Part shown: piece after piece, positions 5,601-12,692 of the stretch
Layout of the letters: every line of letters starts with the position of its first letter
Position numbering within the stretch: position 1 is the first letter of the stretch
Source: Eshraghiella sp964414835
GTDB lineage: Bacteria > Bacillota > Clostridia > Lachnospirales > Lachnospiraceae
Reading direction: 5' to 3'
Assembly (NCBI GenBank): GCA_964414835.1
Contig: CAYPWY010000038.1
Span: 1 to 13,620, forward strand
DNA length: 13,620 nt
The notes under the pieces: generated by a model
What the model was told of the DNA's origin: nothing
Database searches by the model: none
Seen by the model: only the letters and a program-made list of their open reading frames with translations
Made by a program: the position numbers and the translations under genes

Positions 5601-7814
5601 ATGAAAATTAACAGACGATATGCCCGGAATATCAAAGAAAACCTTTCATTTTATGTGGCATCCACCGTACTTACCATTGTTTCAATTTTTCTGTTTTTTG
5701 TTATGAATATTGCAGGCAGCGGAATTTACGATTTCGGAAAGGAATTTTTTGAAGAGCATAATGTAGAGGATGCTTCATTTACAACATATAATCCCATACC
5801 GGATGAGGATTTGACAGCTCTTGAGAAAGAATTTAATGTGGAACTGGAAGCCCAGTATTACATAAATATTGAAAATGAAGATTACACTGCCAGAGTATTC
5901 GGCAGAAACAGAAAAATAAATGTGGCTGAGATAACGGCAGGCTCGGATATTGTTTCGGATGATGAGGTTATTCTGTCCGAGGGCTTTGCAGTAAACAACG
6001 GATTGAAAATAGGTGATAAGTTCACGATTAGTGAAAAAGATTACACAATATGCGGATTTTTCCAGAGACCGGATTATCTCTATATGCTTGAAGAGCTTGA
6101 TGACAGCTACAAAAATGATACCGGATTTGTGCTTGTATATATGTCGGATGAGGAGTTTGGGCGTCTTCCGGCAGGAAACTGCCTGTATATGGTTGTCTTT
6201 CATGAGGACAATCAGCAGGAATTCAGAGCAAAAGTTTATAATGATTATATGACAAGAGAGTATGTAAGTGCGGAGGACAACACGAGAATCTCCATGGTGT
6301 TGGAGCAGGCGCAGCTGTTTTTGGTTTGCTCATGGATTCTTCTTGTTGTGGTGCCGCTTATTACGGTGGCTTTAATCAGCATCATCATTAAGCGCAAGGT
6401 AAAGGATGAGCAGAAAATGCTTGGAACCCTGTCCGCACTTGGATATAAAAAGCCGATGCTTATTATGCACTATGTGGTTATGGGAATAATTCCGGGAATC
6501 TTAGGCGGCGTTTTATCTGTAGCAGCTGCGGCGGTTACGGCGCAGCCTTATGGTGAATTGGGGCTTGCAGATTATGAGCCTTTGCATATTAATTTTCATA
6601 TTTCACCTGTTGCGGCAGCTGCGGCAATATTGATTCCTACACTGCTTTATGCTTTAGCTGCGGCAAGGGCAACCGGGAAGCTGCTGAAAAAGGATACGGT
6701 ACTGCTGCTGAACGGAACCGCAGGCAATACCGGAAAAACGAAAAAGCTTTGGGCGGACAAACCGAAGAAGGTCAGAACGAAATTTGCGTTCCGCGCACTC
6801 ATTGCCAGTCCGGGAAGAAGCTTTGTGGTATTTTTAGGTGTTTTTCTTGGTACTTTTATAATTATGTTTGCCTTTTTGACTATTGATGCAATTAAAGGTC
6901 TGCCTGATGTCTATAAGGAACAGGTGGGAAACTTTAAGACACAGTATGTTTTGAATACTTTTCTGTCTGATGAGCGTCAGGATGGTGAAACGCTGCTTGC
7001 TGCAAGCTATGAGCATAACGGAACTGCTTTTACACTGATAGGTGCAGAGGCGGATGTAAGTATGCTTAACATGGAGACGGCAGATGGAAGGGCGGATTTG
7101 GAAGACGGATGGTATATAACAAATCTGCTTGCGTATATATGCGGTGTAAAGACTGGGGACACCTTTACTTTTGTAAACAGGATTACCTTGGAAGAATATC
7201 ATATAACTGTCGCAGGAATTATTGAGACTGATATGCAGAAATATCTCATAAGCTCCAAGGAAAATGTGGCAGAAATACTTGGGATTGATTCAGGATTGTA
7301 CAATTCCATTCTTGCAGACGGGTCATTGGATATTGATTCTTCGCTTGTGGCATCGGAGATTAATACCTCATCCATTGATGACCAGATGGATTCAATGATG
7401 AATGAAATGGGTGCAATCATTTATGCGCTTGTTGTAATCGGAGGAATTATATGCATTGCGGCAATCTACGTATCTGTGAATATGCTGGTTTCGGAAAACA
7501 GATTAAATATTTCAATGCTTAAAGTGCTGGGTTATCGTGACAGGGAGATTAACAGAATGGTTCTGAACGCAAACAATGTCCTGCTGCCTGTTGGAATTGC
7601 CGTAGGCGTTGTAGTGTCATATTTTTCCGTCAAACTTTATTTTGAATCCTTTGCAGAGATAATGGGTATGATTGTACCTGCTATATTAAAGCCTGTAAGC
7701 GTTGTCATTACAGCGTTAATTGTATGTGGGTGCTATTTTCTCTCACTGTCGTTTATACGCAGAAAAACATCGAAGGTGGATATGGTGGAAAGTCTCAAGG
7801 ACAACAGACAGTAA
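5601..7814 (+). CDS. FtsX-like ABC transporter permease
   Basis: The membrane subunit partner of the preceding ATPase. The 737 residues show the duplicated 1+3 / 1+3 arrangement: a membrane helix near 17-38, an outside domain (~45-230), helices near 240-262, 290-318 and 335-357, a cytoplasmic linker with KKLWADKPKKVRTKFAFRAL, another helix near 410-432, a second outside domain (~440-600), and three helices near 605-630, 657-680 and 695-720. The typical FtsX phrases are present: LGTLSALGYKKPMLIMHYV before the first group and SMLKVLGYRDREINRMVL before the last. The protein ends with VDMVESLKDNRQ, usual for the family. AGGAGG at 5587-5592 supports the ATG. Systems of this group export lipids, peptides or antibiotics, or sense cell-wall-active peptides; without a neighbouring two-component system the role stays open. 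No clear terminator follows in 7815-7893. Confidence 0.9.
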   Translation: MKINRRYARNIKENLSFYVASTVLTIVSIFLFFVMNIAGSGIYDFGKEFFEEHNVEDASFTTYNPIPDEDLTALEKEFNVELEAQYYINIENEDYTARVFGRNRKINVAEITAGSDIVSDDEVILSEGFAVNNGLKIGDKFTISEKDYTICGFFQRPDYLYMLEELDDSYKNDTGFVLVYMSDEEFGRLPAGNCLYMVVFHEDNQQEFRAKVYNDYMTREYVSAEDNTRISMVLEQAQLFLVCSWILLVVVPLITVALISIIIKRKVKDEQKMLGTLSALGYKKPMLIMHYVVMGIIPGILGGVLSVAAAAVTAQPYGELGLADYEPLHINFHISPVAAAAAILIPTLLYALAAARATGKLLKKDTVLLLNGTAGNTGKTKKLWADKPKKVRTKFAFRALIASPGRSFVVFLGVFLGTFIIMFAFLTIDAIKGLPDVYKEQVGNFKTQYVLNTFLSDERQDGETLLAASYEHNGTAFTLIGAEADVSMLNMETADGRADLEDGWYITNLLAYICGVKTGDTFTFVNRITLEEYHITVAGIIETDMQKYLISSKENVAEILGIDSGLYNSILADGSLDIDSSLVASEINTSSIDDQMDSMMNEMGAIIYALVVIGGIICIAAIYVSVNMLVSENRLNISMLKVLGYRDREINRMVLNANNVLLPVGIAVGVVVSYFSVKLYFESFAEIMGMIVPAILKPVSVVITALIVCGCYFLSLSFIRRKTSKVDMVESLKDNRQ

Positions 7815-7893
7815 AACAGGCAGAAGCCTTGTGATGGATTTGGGCGCAGACATCTATGGAATCAAGCCGGATTTTGGCTATAATAAATTGGCG

Positions 7894-7922
7894 TTGAAAC
7901 AAATGCAAAAATTATGTATAAT
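7894..7922 (+). promoter_or_regulatory. Sigma-A type promoter of bioB
   Basis: TTGAAA (7894-7899) and a perfect TATAAT (7917-7922) are 17 bases apart. The start near 7929 leaves a leader of about 70 bases. I see no BirA-type TTGTTAAC dyad around it, so biotin control through BirA is not supported. Confidence 0.75.
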
Positions 7923-7998
7923 ATTTCGTGGAGCATAACGATGCAGATAAAACAAAGGAACTGCCCGGAAATTATTATAATGAAAGAGACGACTTACT

Positions 7999-8976
7999 AT
8001 GGATATGCTGAAGCTTGCACAACAAATAATAGAAGGAAAAAGACTGAAAAGAGGAGACGACTATTCTGTATTTCTGGAGTGTGATTTAAAGGAATTATGT
8101 CAGGGTGCAGATAGAATACGTGAATATTTTGTGGGAGACAAGGTGGATTTGTGCTCAATTATAAACGGGCGCAGCGGAAAATGCCCTGAGGATTGTAAAT
8201 ATTGTGCTCAATCCGCCCATAACCATACGAACTGTGAAGTGTATGAATTCCTTCCGGAAAAGGAAATCGTAGACGCCTGCAAATTTAATGAAAGTCAGGG
8301 AGTTGACAGGTTTTCCATAGTTACGGCAGGTAAAGCACTGACCGGCGAGGAATTTGAGAAGGCAATACATGCATTTGAGACTATGCACAGAGAGTGCAAA
8401 ATAGATTTATGTGCGTCCATGGGATTTTTGAACGAGGAACAATTACACAGGCTGCATGAAGCCGGAGTAACCAGTTATCATCACAACATTGAAACATCAA
8501 GACGGAATTTTCCCAATATATGCACAACACATACATATGAACAGAAAATCGAAACCCTGAAGAAAGTAAAGGCAGAGGGGATGTGTGCCTGTTCCGGAGG
8601 AATTATCGGTATGGGAGAAACATGGGAAGACAGAATTGACATGGCGGTAAGTCTGGCTGAGCTGGGAATAGATTCCATTCCAATCAATGCGCTGATGCCC
8701 ATAAAAGGCACACCATTAGAGAATATGGGGCAATTATCGGAAGAGGAAATATTGAGAACGGTTGCTATGTTCCGGTATATTAATCCCGACGCCAATATAC
8801 GTCTGGCGGCAGGCAGGGCATTGCTGACCAATGACGGAGAATACGCATTTACATCCGGTGCATCTGCCACTATTACGGGAGATATGCTGACCACAGTGGC
8901 ATGTGCCACCATTCAAAGCGATAAGAAAATGCTGGAAAATCTTGGGCGTGATGTGACGCCGGAATATTTAAAGTAG
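7999..8976 (+). CDS. bioB: Biotin synthase
   Basis: A radical SAM enzyme that inserts sulfur into dethiobiotin to make biotin, the last step of the pathway. The 325-residue protein carries the cluster motif C62-x3-C66-x2-C69 in GRSGKCPEDCKYCAQSAHN, the family phrases SYHHNIETSRRNFPNICTTHTY, CSGGIIGMGETWEDR, IPINALMPIKGTPLEN and IRLAAGR, and Cys138 and Cys198 in place of E. coli Cys128 and Cys188. The position of E. coli Cys97, a ligand of the auxiliary [2Fe-2S] cluster, is Ser106 here (RFSIVTAG). Several anaerobe BioB proteins share this change and at least one from Blautia has been reported to use a [4Fe-5S] auxiliary cluster. The ATG at 7999 has only a weak GAGA-like site; the ATG at 8005 is possible. 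It stands alone: no bioA, bioD, bioF or bioY is adjacent. A hairpin terminator follows. Confidence 0.95.
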   Translation: MDMLKLAQQIIEGKRLKRGDDYSVFLECDLKELCQGADRIREYFVGDKVDLCSIINGRSGKCPEDCKYCAQSAHNHTNCEVYEFLPEKEIVDACKFNESQGVDRFSIVTAGKALTGEEFEKAIHAFETMHRECKIDLCASMGFLNEEQLHRLHEAGVTSYHHNIETSRRNFPNICTTHTYEQKIETLKKVKAEGMCACSGGIIGMGETWEDRIDMAVSLAELGIDSIPINALMPIKGTPLENMGQLSEEEILRTVAMFRYINPDANIRLAAGRALLTNDGEYAFTSGASATITGDMLTTVACATIQSDKKMLENLGRDVTPEYLK

Positions 8977-8998
8977 ATACGGAAATGCCATATTAAAT

Positions 8999-9028
8999 AA
9001 GGCACAATCCATATGGATTGTGCCTTTT
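8999..9028. terminator. Bidirectional hairpin terminator between bioB and the NCS2 permease
   Basis: A perfect 10-base stem (GGCACAATCC / GGATTGTGCC), extended by AA/TT pairs, closes an ATAT loop and is followed by a T-run on the plus strand. The convergent permease gene ends 22 bases further on; in its direction the stem is followed by a mixed T/A-rich tract, so it probably serves both genes. Confidence 0.85.
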
Positions 9029-9050
9029 AAATGTTAAATCATAATTTAAT

Positions 9051-10415
9051 TCAGGTGTTCTTGGCTTTTATGTTAGGGTTTTCGGACACATCCTCATCAT
9101 CAAAATTGTAATCTTTTCCCGGAAGTATCGCATTGAGAATTATACCTACAAGGGCACCTACGGCAAGTCCTGAGAACTCAATTGTCACTTTGCCGATTGT
9201 GAAAGCGATGCTGCCTGCTGCACTGTATTTAATACCGATTGAAAGTACAAGTATGAGTGCGGCAATAATTATATTGCGTGACTTGGAAAAATTAACCTTG
9301 TGCTCTACCACGTTACGGACACCCACCGCAGAAATCATTCCGTAAAGTATAAGTGATATACCGCCGATTGTGGCTGTCGGCATAGCGCTTATGACTGCTG
9401 CGAATTTCGGGCAGAACGAGAAAAGAATGGCAAAGCCTGCGGCAATCTCAATTACCAACGGGTCATACACCTTCGACAGTGAAAGGACGCCTGTGTTCTC
9501 GCCGTATGTGGTGTTGGCAGGAGCGCCGAAGAGAGCGGCGAGAATGGTTGCCGAACCGTCACCCAGAAGTGTTCTGTGGAGTCCCGGGTCTTTGATGTAG
9601 TTTTTGCCGGTTGTTGAGGAGATGGCTGAAATGTCACCGATGTGCTCAACGATTGTGGCAAGAGCGATAGGAACAATTGTGATAATTGCAGTCACAAACT
9701 TGGAGGAGTCAAAGTTGGCACCGAATATTGAGAAAACGGTGGCTTCTTTGGCAACAGGAAGACCAAACCATGCCGCTTCCTTGATTGTGTCGAAATTGAC
9801 ATCTCCAAAGAAAATGCCTGCAATATAAGATACTATAACACCGATAAGGATAGGTATTATTTTAATCATACCCTTACCGAATATATTACAAACTACAACA
9901 ACCAGAATTGCAATAAGGGCAACCCACCAGTTGGCGGCACAGCTATCTATAGCCGACTGTGAAAGGGTAAGTCCGATTGCAATAATAATAGGTCCTGTGA
10001 CAATCGGAGGGAAGAAACGCATAACCTTCCTGACGCCAAATGCCTTGATAAGTCCTGCCAGTACAAAATACAAAAGTCCGGCAAATGCCACGCCCACACA
10101 TGCGTATGGTAAAAGCGCCGAGTTGTTGAGAGGATTTCCGGCTTGGTCGGTAAGCGGTGCCACTGCCGCATATCCGCCTAAGAATGCAAAGGATGAACCT
10201 AAGAATGCAGGCACTTTTCTTTTGGTAATCAAATGGAAAAGAAGTGTACCCAGACCTGCAAAAAGTAAGGTTGTTGAAATGCTCAGTCCTGTCAGAATAG
10301 GGACGAGAACGGTTGCGCCGAACATGGCGAACATGTGCTGTATTCCGAGAAGCAGAGTTTTCGGAACGCCAAGCTTTCTGGCATCATATATGCCATCGTT
10401 GTTATTGTTGCCCAT
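9051..10415 (-). CDS. uraA: NCS2-family uracil permease
   Basis: A membrane proton symporter importing uracil (or a related base) for pyrimidine salvage. The 454-residue protein is rich in hydrophobic helices and fits the 14-helix NCS2 fold. Family motifs are QHMFAMFGATVLVP near the N-terminus (26-39), VEHIGDISAIS (256-266), which carries the Glu/His of the substrate site equivalent to UraA Glu241/His245, and APANTTYGENTGVLSL (298-313), with the Glu equivalent to UraA Glu290. The TTYGEN form favours uracil over xanthine/urate carriers. The ATG at 10415 is chosen because TTTAGGAGG lies 6 bases upstream; an upstream in-frame extension has no binding site and adds a non-family tail. It is a single-gene unit, divergent from the LRR gene with 107 bases between. 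No PyrR-type attenuator or purine/pyrimidine riboswitch is evident in its short leader. Confidence 0.93.
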   Translation of the reverse strand: MGNNNNDGIYDARKLGVPKTLLLGIQHMFAMFGATVLVPILTGLSISTTLLFAGLGTLLFHLITKRKVPAFLGSSFAFLGGYAAVAPLTDQAGNPLNNSALLPYACVGVAFAGLLYFVLAGLIKAFGVRKVMRFFPPIVTGPIIIAIGLTLSQSAIDSCAANWWVALIAILVVVVCNIFGKGMIKIIPILIGVIVSYIAGIFFGDVNFDTIKEAAWFGLPVAKEATVFSIFGANFDSSKFVTAIITIVPIALATIVEHIGDISAISSTTGKNYIKDPGLHRTLLGDGSATILAALFGAPANTTYGENTGVLSLSKVYDPLVIEIAAGFAILFSFCPKFAAVISAMPTATIGGISLILYGMISAVGVRNVVEHKVNFSKSRNIIIAALILVLSIGIKYSAAGSIAFTIGKVTIEFSGLAVGALVGIILNAILPGKDYNFDDEDVSENPNIKAKNT

Positions 10416-10450
10416 TTGAGACCTCCTAAAATATGGTATTATTAATAGTA

Positions 10451-10479
10451 ATCTTAACACAAGGAAGTTTAAGGGGCAA
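10451..10479 (-). promoter_or_regulatory. Weak promoter candidate for the uracil permease
   Basis: On the minus strand TTGCCC (10474-10479) and TAAGAT (10451-10456) are 17 bases apart, each matching 4 of 6 consensus positions. The leader would be about 29 bases. It is the best candidate seen, not a strong one. Confidence 0.35.
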
Positions 10480-10509
10480 TTAGAACTTTTCTATAATAAT
10501 AAAAAGTGA

Positions 10510-10515
10510 TATAAT
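10510..10515 (+). promoter_or_regulatory. -10 box directly in front of the LRR gene
   Basis: A perfect TATAAT ends 7 bases before the ATG at 10523, so a transcript started from it would begin at or within a base of the start codon. A second TATAAT at 10492-10497 would give a leader of about 19 bases. Neither has a good -35 box. Confidence 0.5.
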
Positions 10516-10522
10516 TTTAGCT

Positions 10523-11389
10523 ATGGAATATATTTTAACCGAAAAAGGAATAACAATAACAGGGAATAAGGACTGTGCAGGTGTTATAGATATACCTGAC
10601 ATTATTGACGGAGCGCCTGTAACGGCTGTTGACAAGTACGCTTTTGCGGACAGGCTGGAGCTTACAGAGGTTATTCTGCCAAGGGATGTGGTGAGAATAG
10701 GTGCACATGCCTTTTATAACTGTAAAAATCTTAAGACTGTGGAGCTTCATGATGGGATAAGAGAGCTTGAGGACGGAGCCTTTAAAAACTGCCATAAGCT
10801 GACCAATGTTATCCTGCACTGCCACAATGGGCGTGAGGGCTGCATAAGGAACCTTATGAGCGATAATATTCAGGAATTGACACTTGAGATCATATATGAT
10901 AACGGCGAAAGGAGCAGGCTGACATTTCCCACATTTGAGGATGATTATGTGGAAAATACCCCTGCCAGAATTTTTCAGGCAGTCAGCTACGGAAGCGGAG
11001 GAGCATACCGACAGTGTATGCAGGTGGGAACTATCGATTACAGGGAGTTTGACAGACTTTTTGAGCGTTCCGTCAGGGAAGACCGCTTTGAGGCGGCCCT
11101 TTTTAACTGCATAGGAAGAATTATGTTTCCTTATAAGCTTTTTCAGTCGGCGAGAGAACGGTATGTACAGTTTCTGAAAGACAATGAAATTCAGGCGGCG
11201 CAGGTTCTTATTGATTTGGAGGATGTGGAAGGGCTTCGTCTTATGTGCCGGATGCAGTGTTTTTCCAAAGAGGGAATAGCCGCAGCGCTAAGTCTGGCTT
11301 CTGAGAAAAATAATCCGCAGCTTGTGGGAGTTATGATGGCATATAGGAGCGAGCATTTCAAGACGCAAAGAAGACACTTTGAATTGTGA
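10523..11389 (+). CDS. LRR_5 (BspA-like) repeat protein, cytoplasmic, first gene of a MoxR-VWA operon
   Basis: Residues 1-100 have the BspA/LRR_5 pattern: an opening YILTEKGITITGNKDCAGVIDIPDIIDGAPVTAVDKYAFAD, then about three repeats of roughly 23 residues ending in 'AF.nc..L..v.L' (ADRLELTEVILP, YNCKNLKTVELHD, KNCHKLTNVILH). Residues ~120-175 form a strand-rich linker. Residues ~175-288 look all-helical with ankyrin-like phrases (EGIAAALSLASEKNNPQLVGVMM) and match no family I recognise. There is no signal peptide, LPxTG or membrane segment, unlike most BspA-like surface proteins, so it should act inside the cell. No Shine-Dalgarno sequence precedes the ATG; the start is chosen because it fits the usual LRR_5 N-terminus. 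The VWA gene follows 10 bases after the stop. The partner genes suggest a role in target recognition or as an adaptor. Confidence 0.75.
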   Translation: MEYILTEKGITITGNKDCAGVIDIPDIIDGAPVTAVDKYAFADRLELTEVILPRDVVRIGAHAFYNCKNLKTVELHDGIRELEDGAFKNCHKLTNVILHCHNGREGCIRNLMSDNIQELTLEIIYDNGERSRLTFPTFEDDYVENTPARIFQAVSYGSGGAYRQCMQVGTIDYREFDRLFERSVREDRFEAALFNCIGRIMFPYKLFQSARERYVQFLKDNEIQAAQVLIDLEDVEGLRLMCRMQCFSKEGIAAALSLASEKNNPQLVGVMMAYRSEHFKTQRRHFEL

Positions 11390-11399
11390 GAGATTGGTT

Positions 11400-12680
11400 A
11401 TGAATACGGAAACTTTGATAAAAAAAGCCAATATATGCAGTCGGATACTGGGCGCTTCAAGAAGCAGCCTGTATTTTGCCATGCGCTTTATGGATATTGC
11501 GCTGTGTGCTTTTGAATACAAGGTGGATGAAGGAAATCATTATGCAGGAACCGACGGGAATATTATATATTTCTATCCGGATTATCTGATGGAACGGTAT
11601 GAGCTTGAACAAAGGCTTGTGAACAGACTGTATCTGCACATGACTCTGCATTGCATATACAGGCATATATTCAGGGTGGAAAAACGTGATGTGCGCTTGT
11701 GGAATCTTGCCTGTGACATTGCTGTTGAATCAGTGATTGACGGGCTGGATTATTCCTGCGTAAAAATGCGTATGCCGGCGTTCAGAGATGCCTGTTACAG
11801 ACAATTAAGAAGTCAATGCAAAATATTAAATTGTGATTTAATATATGATTATTTGGCGAAAAATCCAATGGAACCGGAGATTTTGACTGCATGGGAGCAT
11901 GAATTTCTGGTAGACGACCATAATTACTGGTATCATAAAGACAATAATCCCAAAAGCCGTATGCAGCGCCAACAGAAGTGGGAGGACATAAGCCGAAAGA
12001 TGCAGACCTCCATGGAAACTGTGGAAAAAGGGGCAGGCAAAGAGGACAAGGCGCTGTATGACAGTGTTGAAATTGAGAACAGAAAGAGGTATGATTATAA
12101 GGAATTTCTCAGGAAATTTGCAGTGTACCGTGAGGAAATGCAGATTGACCCTGATGAGTTTGATTATAATTTTTATACTTATGGCTTGAGACAATACGGC
12201 AATATGCCGCTTATAGAGCCTGTTGAGCAGCGTGAAGCTAAGAAAATACAGGATTTTGTCATAGTGATAGACACGTCATTTTCCTGCTCAGAGGAACAGG
12301 TGCGTGATTTCCTGAGCGAAACCTGCCAGATACTTTTCAGTACGGAGAGCTTTTTTAAGAAAGTTAATATAAGGATTCTTCAGTGCGATATGCGGGTGCA
12401 GAAGGATGATGTAATAACAAGCCACAGCCAGATGAAGGATTACATTAATCATCTGACTGTTTCGGGAAGGGGAGGTACCGATTTTTGTCCTGCTTTTGAA
12501 TATGTGGAGCAGCTTATTGAAAAAGGTGAATTTAACGGACTTAAGGGAATGATATATTTTACCGACGGCAGAGGCCGGTACCCGAAAAATAAGCCGCCGT
12601 ATGATGTTGCGTTTGTCTTTCTCAGGGAAGACTATACTGATGCAGGCGTACCGGCTTGGGCAATCAAGTTAGAAATATAG
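11400..12680 (+). CDS. VWA protein with degenerate metallopeptidase-like N-terminus (DUF2201-like)
   Basis: The N-terminal half resembles the putative metallopeptidase domain of DUF2201 proteins: LYLHMTLHCIYRH (78-89) stands where relatives have HExxH...H, and WNLACDIAVESVIDG (101-115) matches 'WN.A.D...N'. The catalytic Glu is replaced by Met81, so peptidase activity is unlikely, though His80, His84, His89 and Asp106 could bind a metal. The C-terminal half (~285-426) is a von Willebrand A-like domain with an intact MIDAS: D291-T-S293-F-S295, Thr360 in GRGGTDF, and Asp389 in YFTDG. Between them lies a charged linker (~185-245). The ATG at 11400 is chosen over a TTG at 11379 because GAGAG lies 7 bases before it and the TTG would overlap the LRR gene. 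The MoxR-type ATPase follows 12 bases later; the pair is expected to work as an ATPase with its MIDAS cofactor. Confidence 0.85.
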   Translation: MNTETLIKKANICSRILGASRSSLYFAMRFMDIALCAFEYKVDEGNHYAGTDGNIIYFYPDYLMERYELEQRLVNRLYLHMTLHCIYRHIFRVEKRDVRLWNLACDIAVESVIDGLDYSCVKMRMPAFRDACYRQLRSQCKILNCDLIYDYLAKNPMEPEILTAWEHEFLVDDHNYWYHKDNNPKSRMQRQQKWEDISRKMQTSMETVEKGAGKEDKALYDSVEIENRKRYDYKEFLRKFAVYREEMQIDPDEFDYNFYTYGLRQYGNMPLIEPVEQREAKKIQDFVIVIDTSFSCSEEQVRDFLSETCQILFSTESFFKKVNIRILQCDMRVQKDDVITSHSQMKDYINHLTVSGRGGTDFCPAFEYVEQLIEKGEFNGLKGMIYFTDGRGRYPKNKPPYDVAFVFLREDYTDAGVPAWAIKLEI

Positions 12681-12692
12681 AAAGGATTTACC

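Noticed and set aside
5775..6203. A 142-codon minus-strand open frame inside the FtsX permease
   Set aside because: Fully antisense to a complete, well-recognised permease; no start signals.
7720..7938. Small plus-strand open frame across the end of the FtsX permease and the following gap
   Set aside because: It overlaps the permease in another frame, has no binding site and covers the bioB promoter; no family resemblance.
7890..7998. BirA operator or biotin riboswitch-like element before bioB
   Set aside because: No TTGTTAAC...GTTAACAA dyad and no convincing folded leader; only a plain promoter is visible.
9931..10419. A 162-codon open frame on the plus strand opposite the uracil permease
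   Set aside because: It lies entirely antisense to a clear NCS2 gene, has no ribosome binding site, and its Pro/Ala/Thr-rich content is what antisense reading of a hydrophobic membrane protein gives.
10416..10522. PyrR attenuator or purine/pyrimidine riboswitch for the NCS2 permease
   Set aside because: The 107-base divergent region is AT-rich, with no anti-terminator/terminator pair and no PyrR-like conserved stretch.
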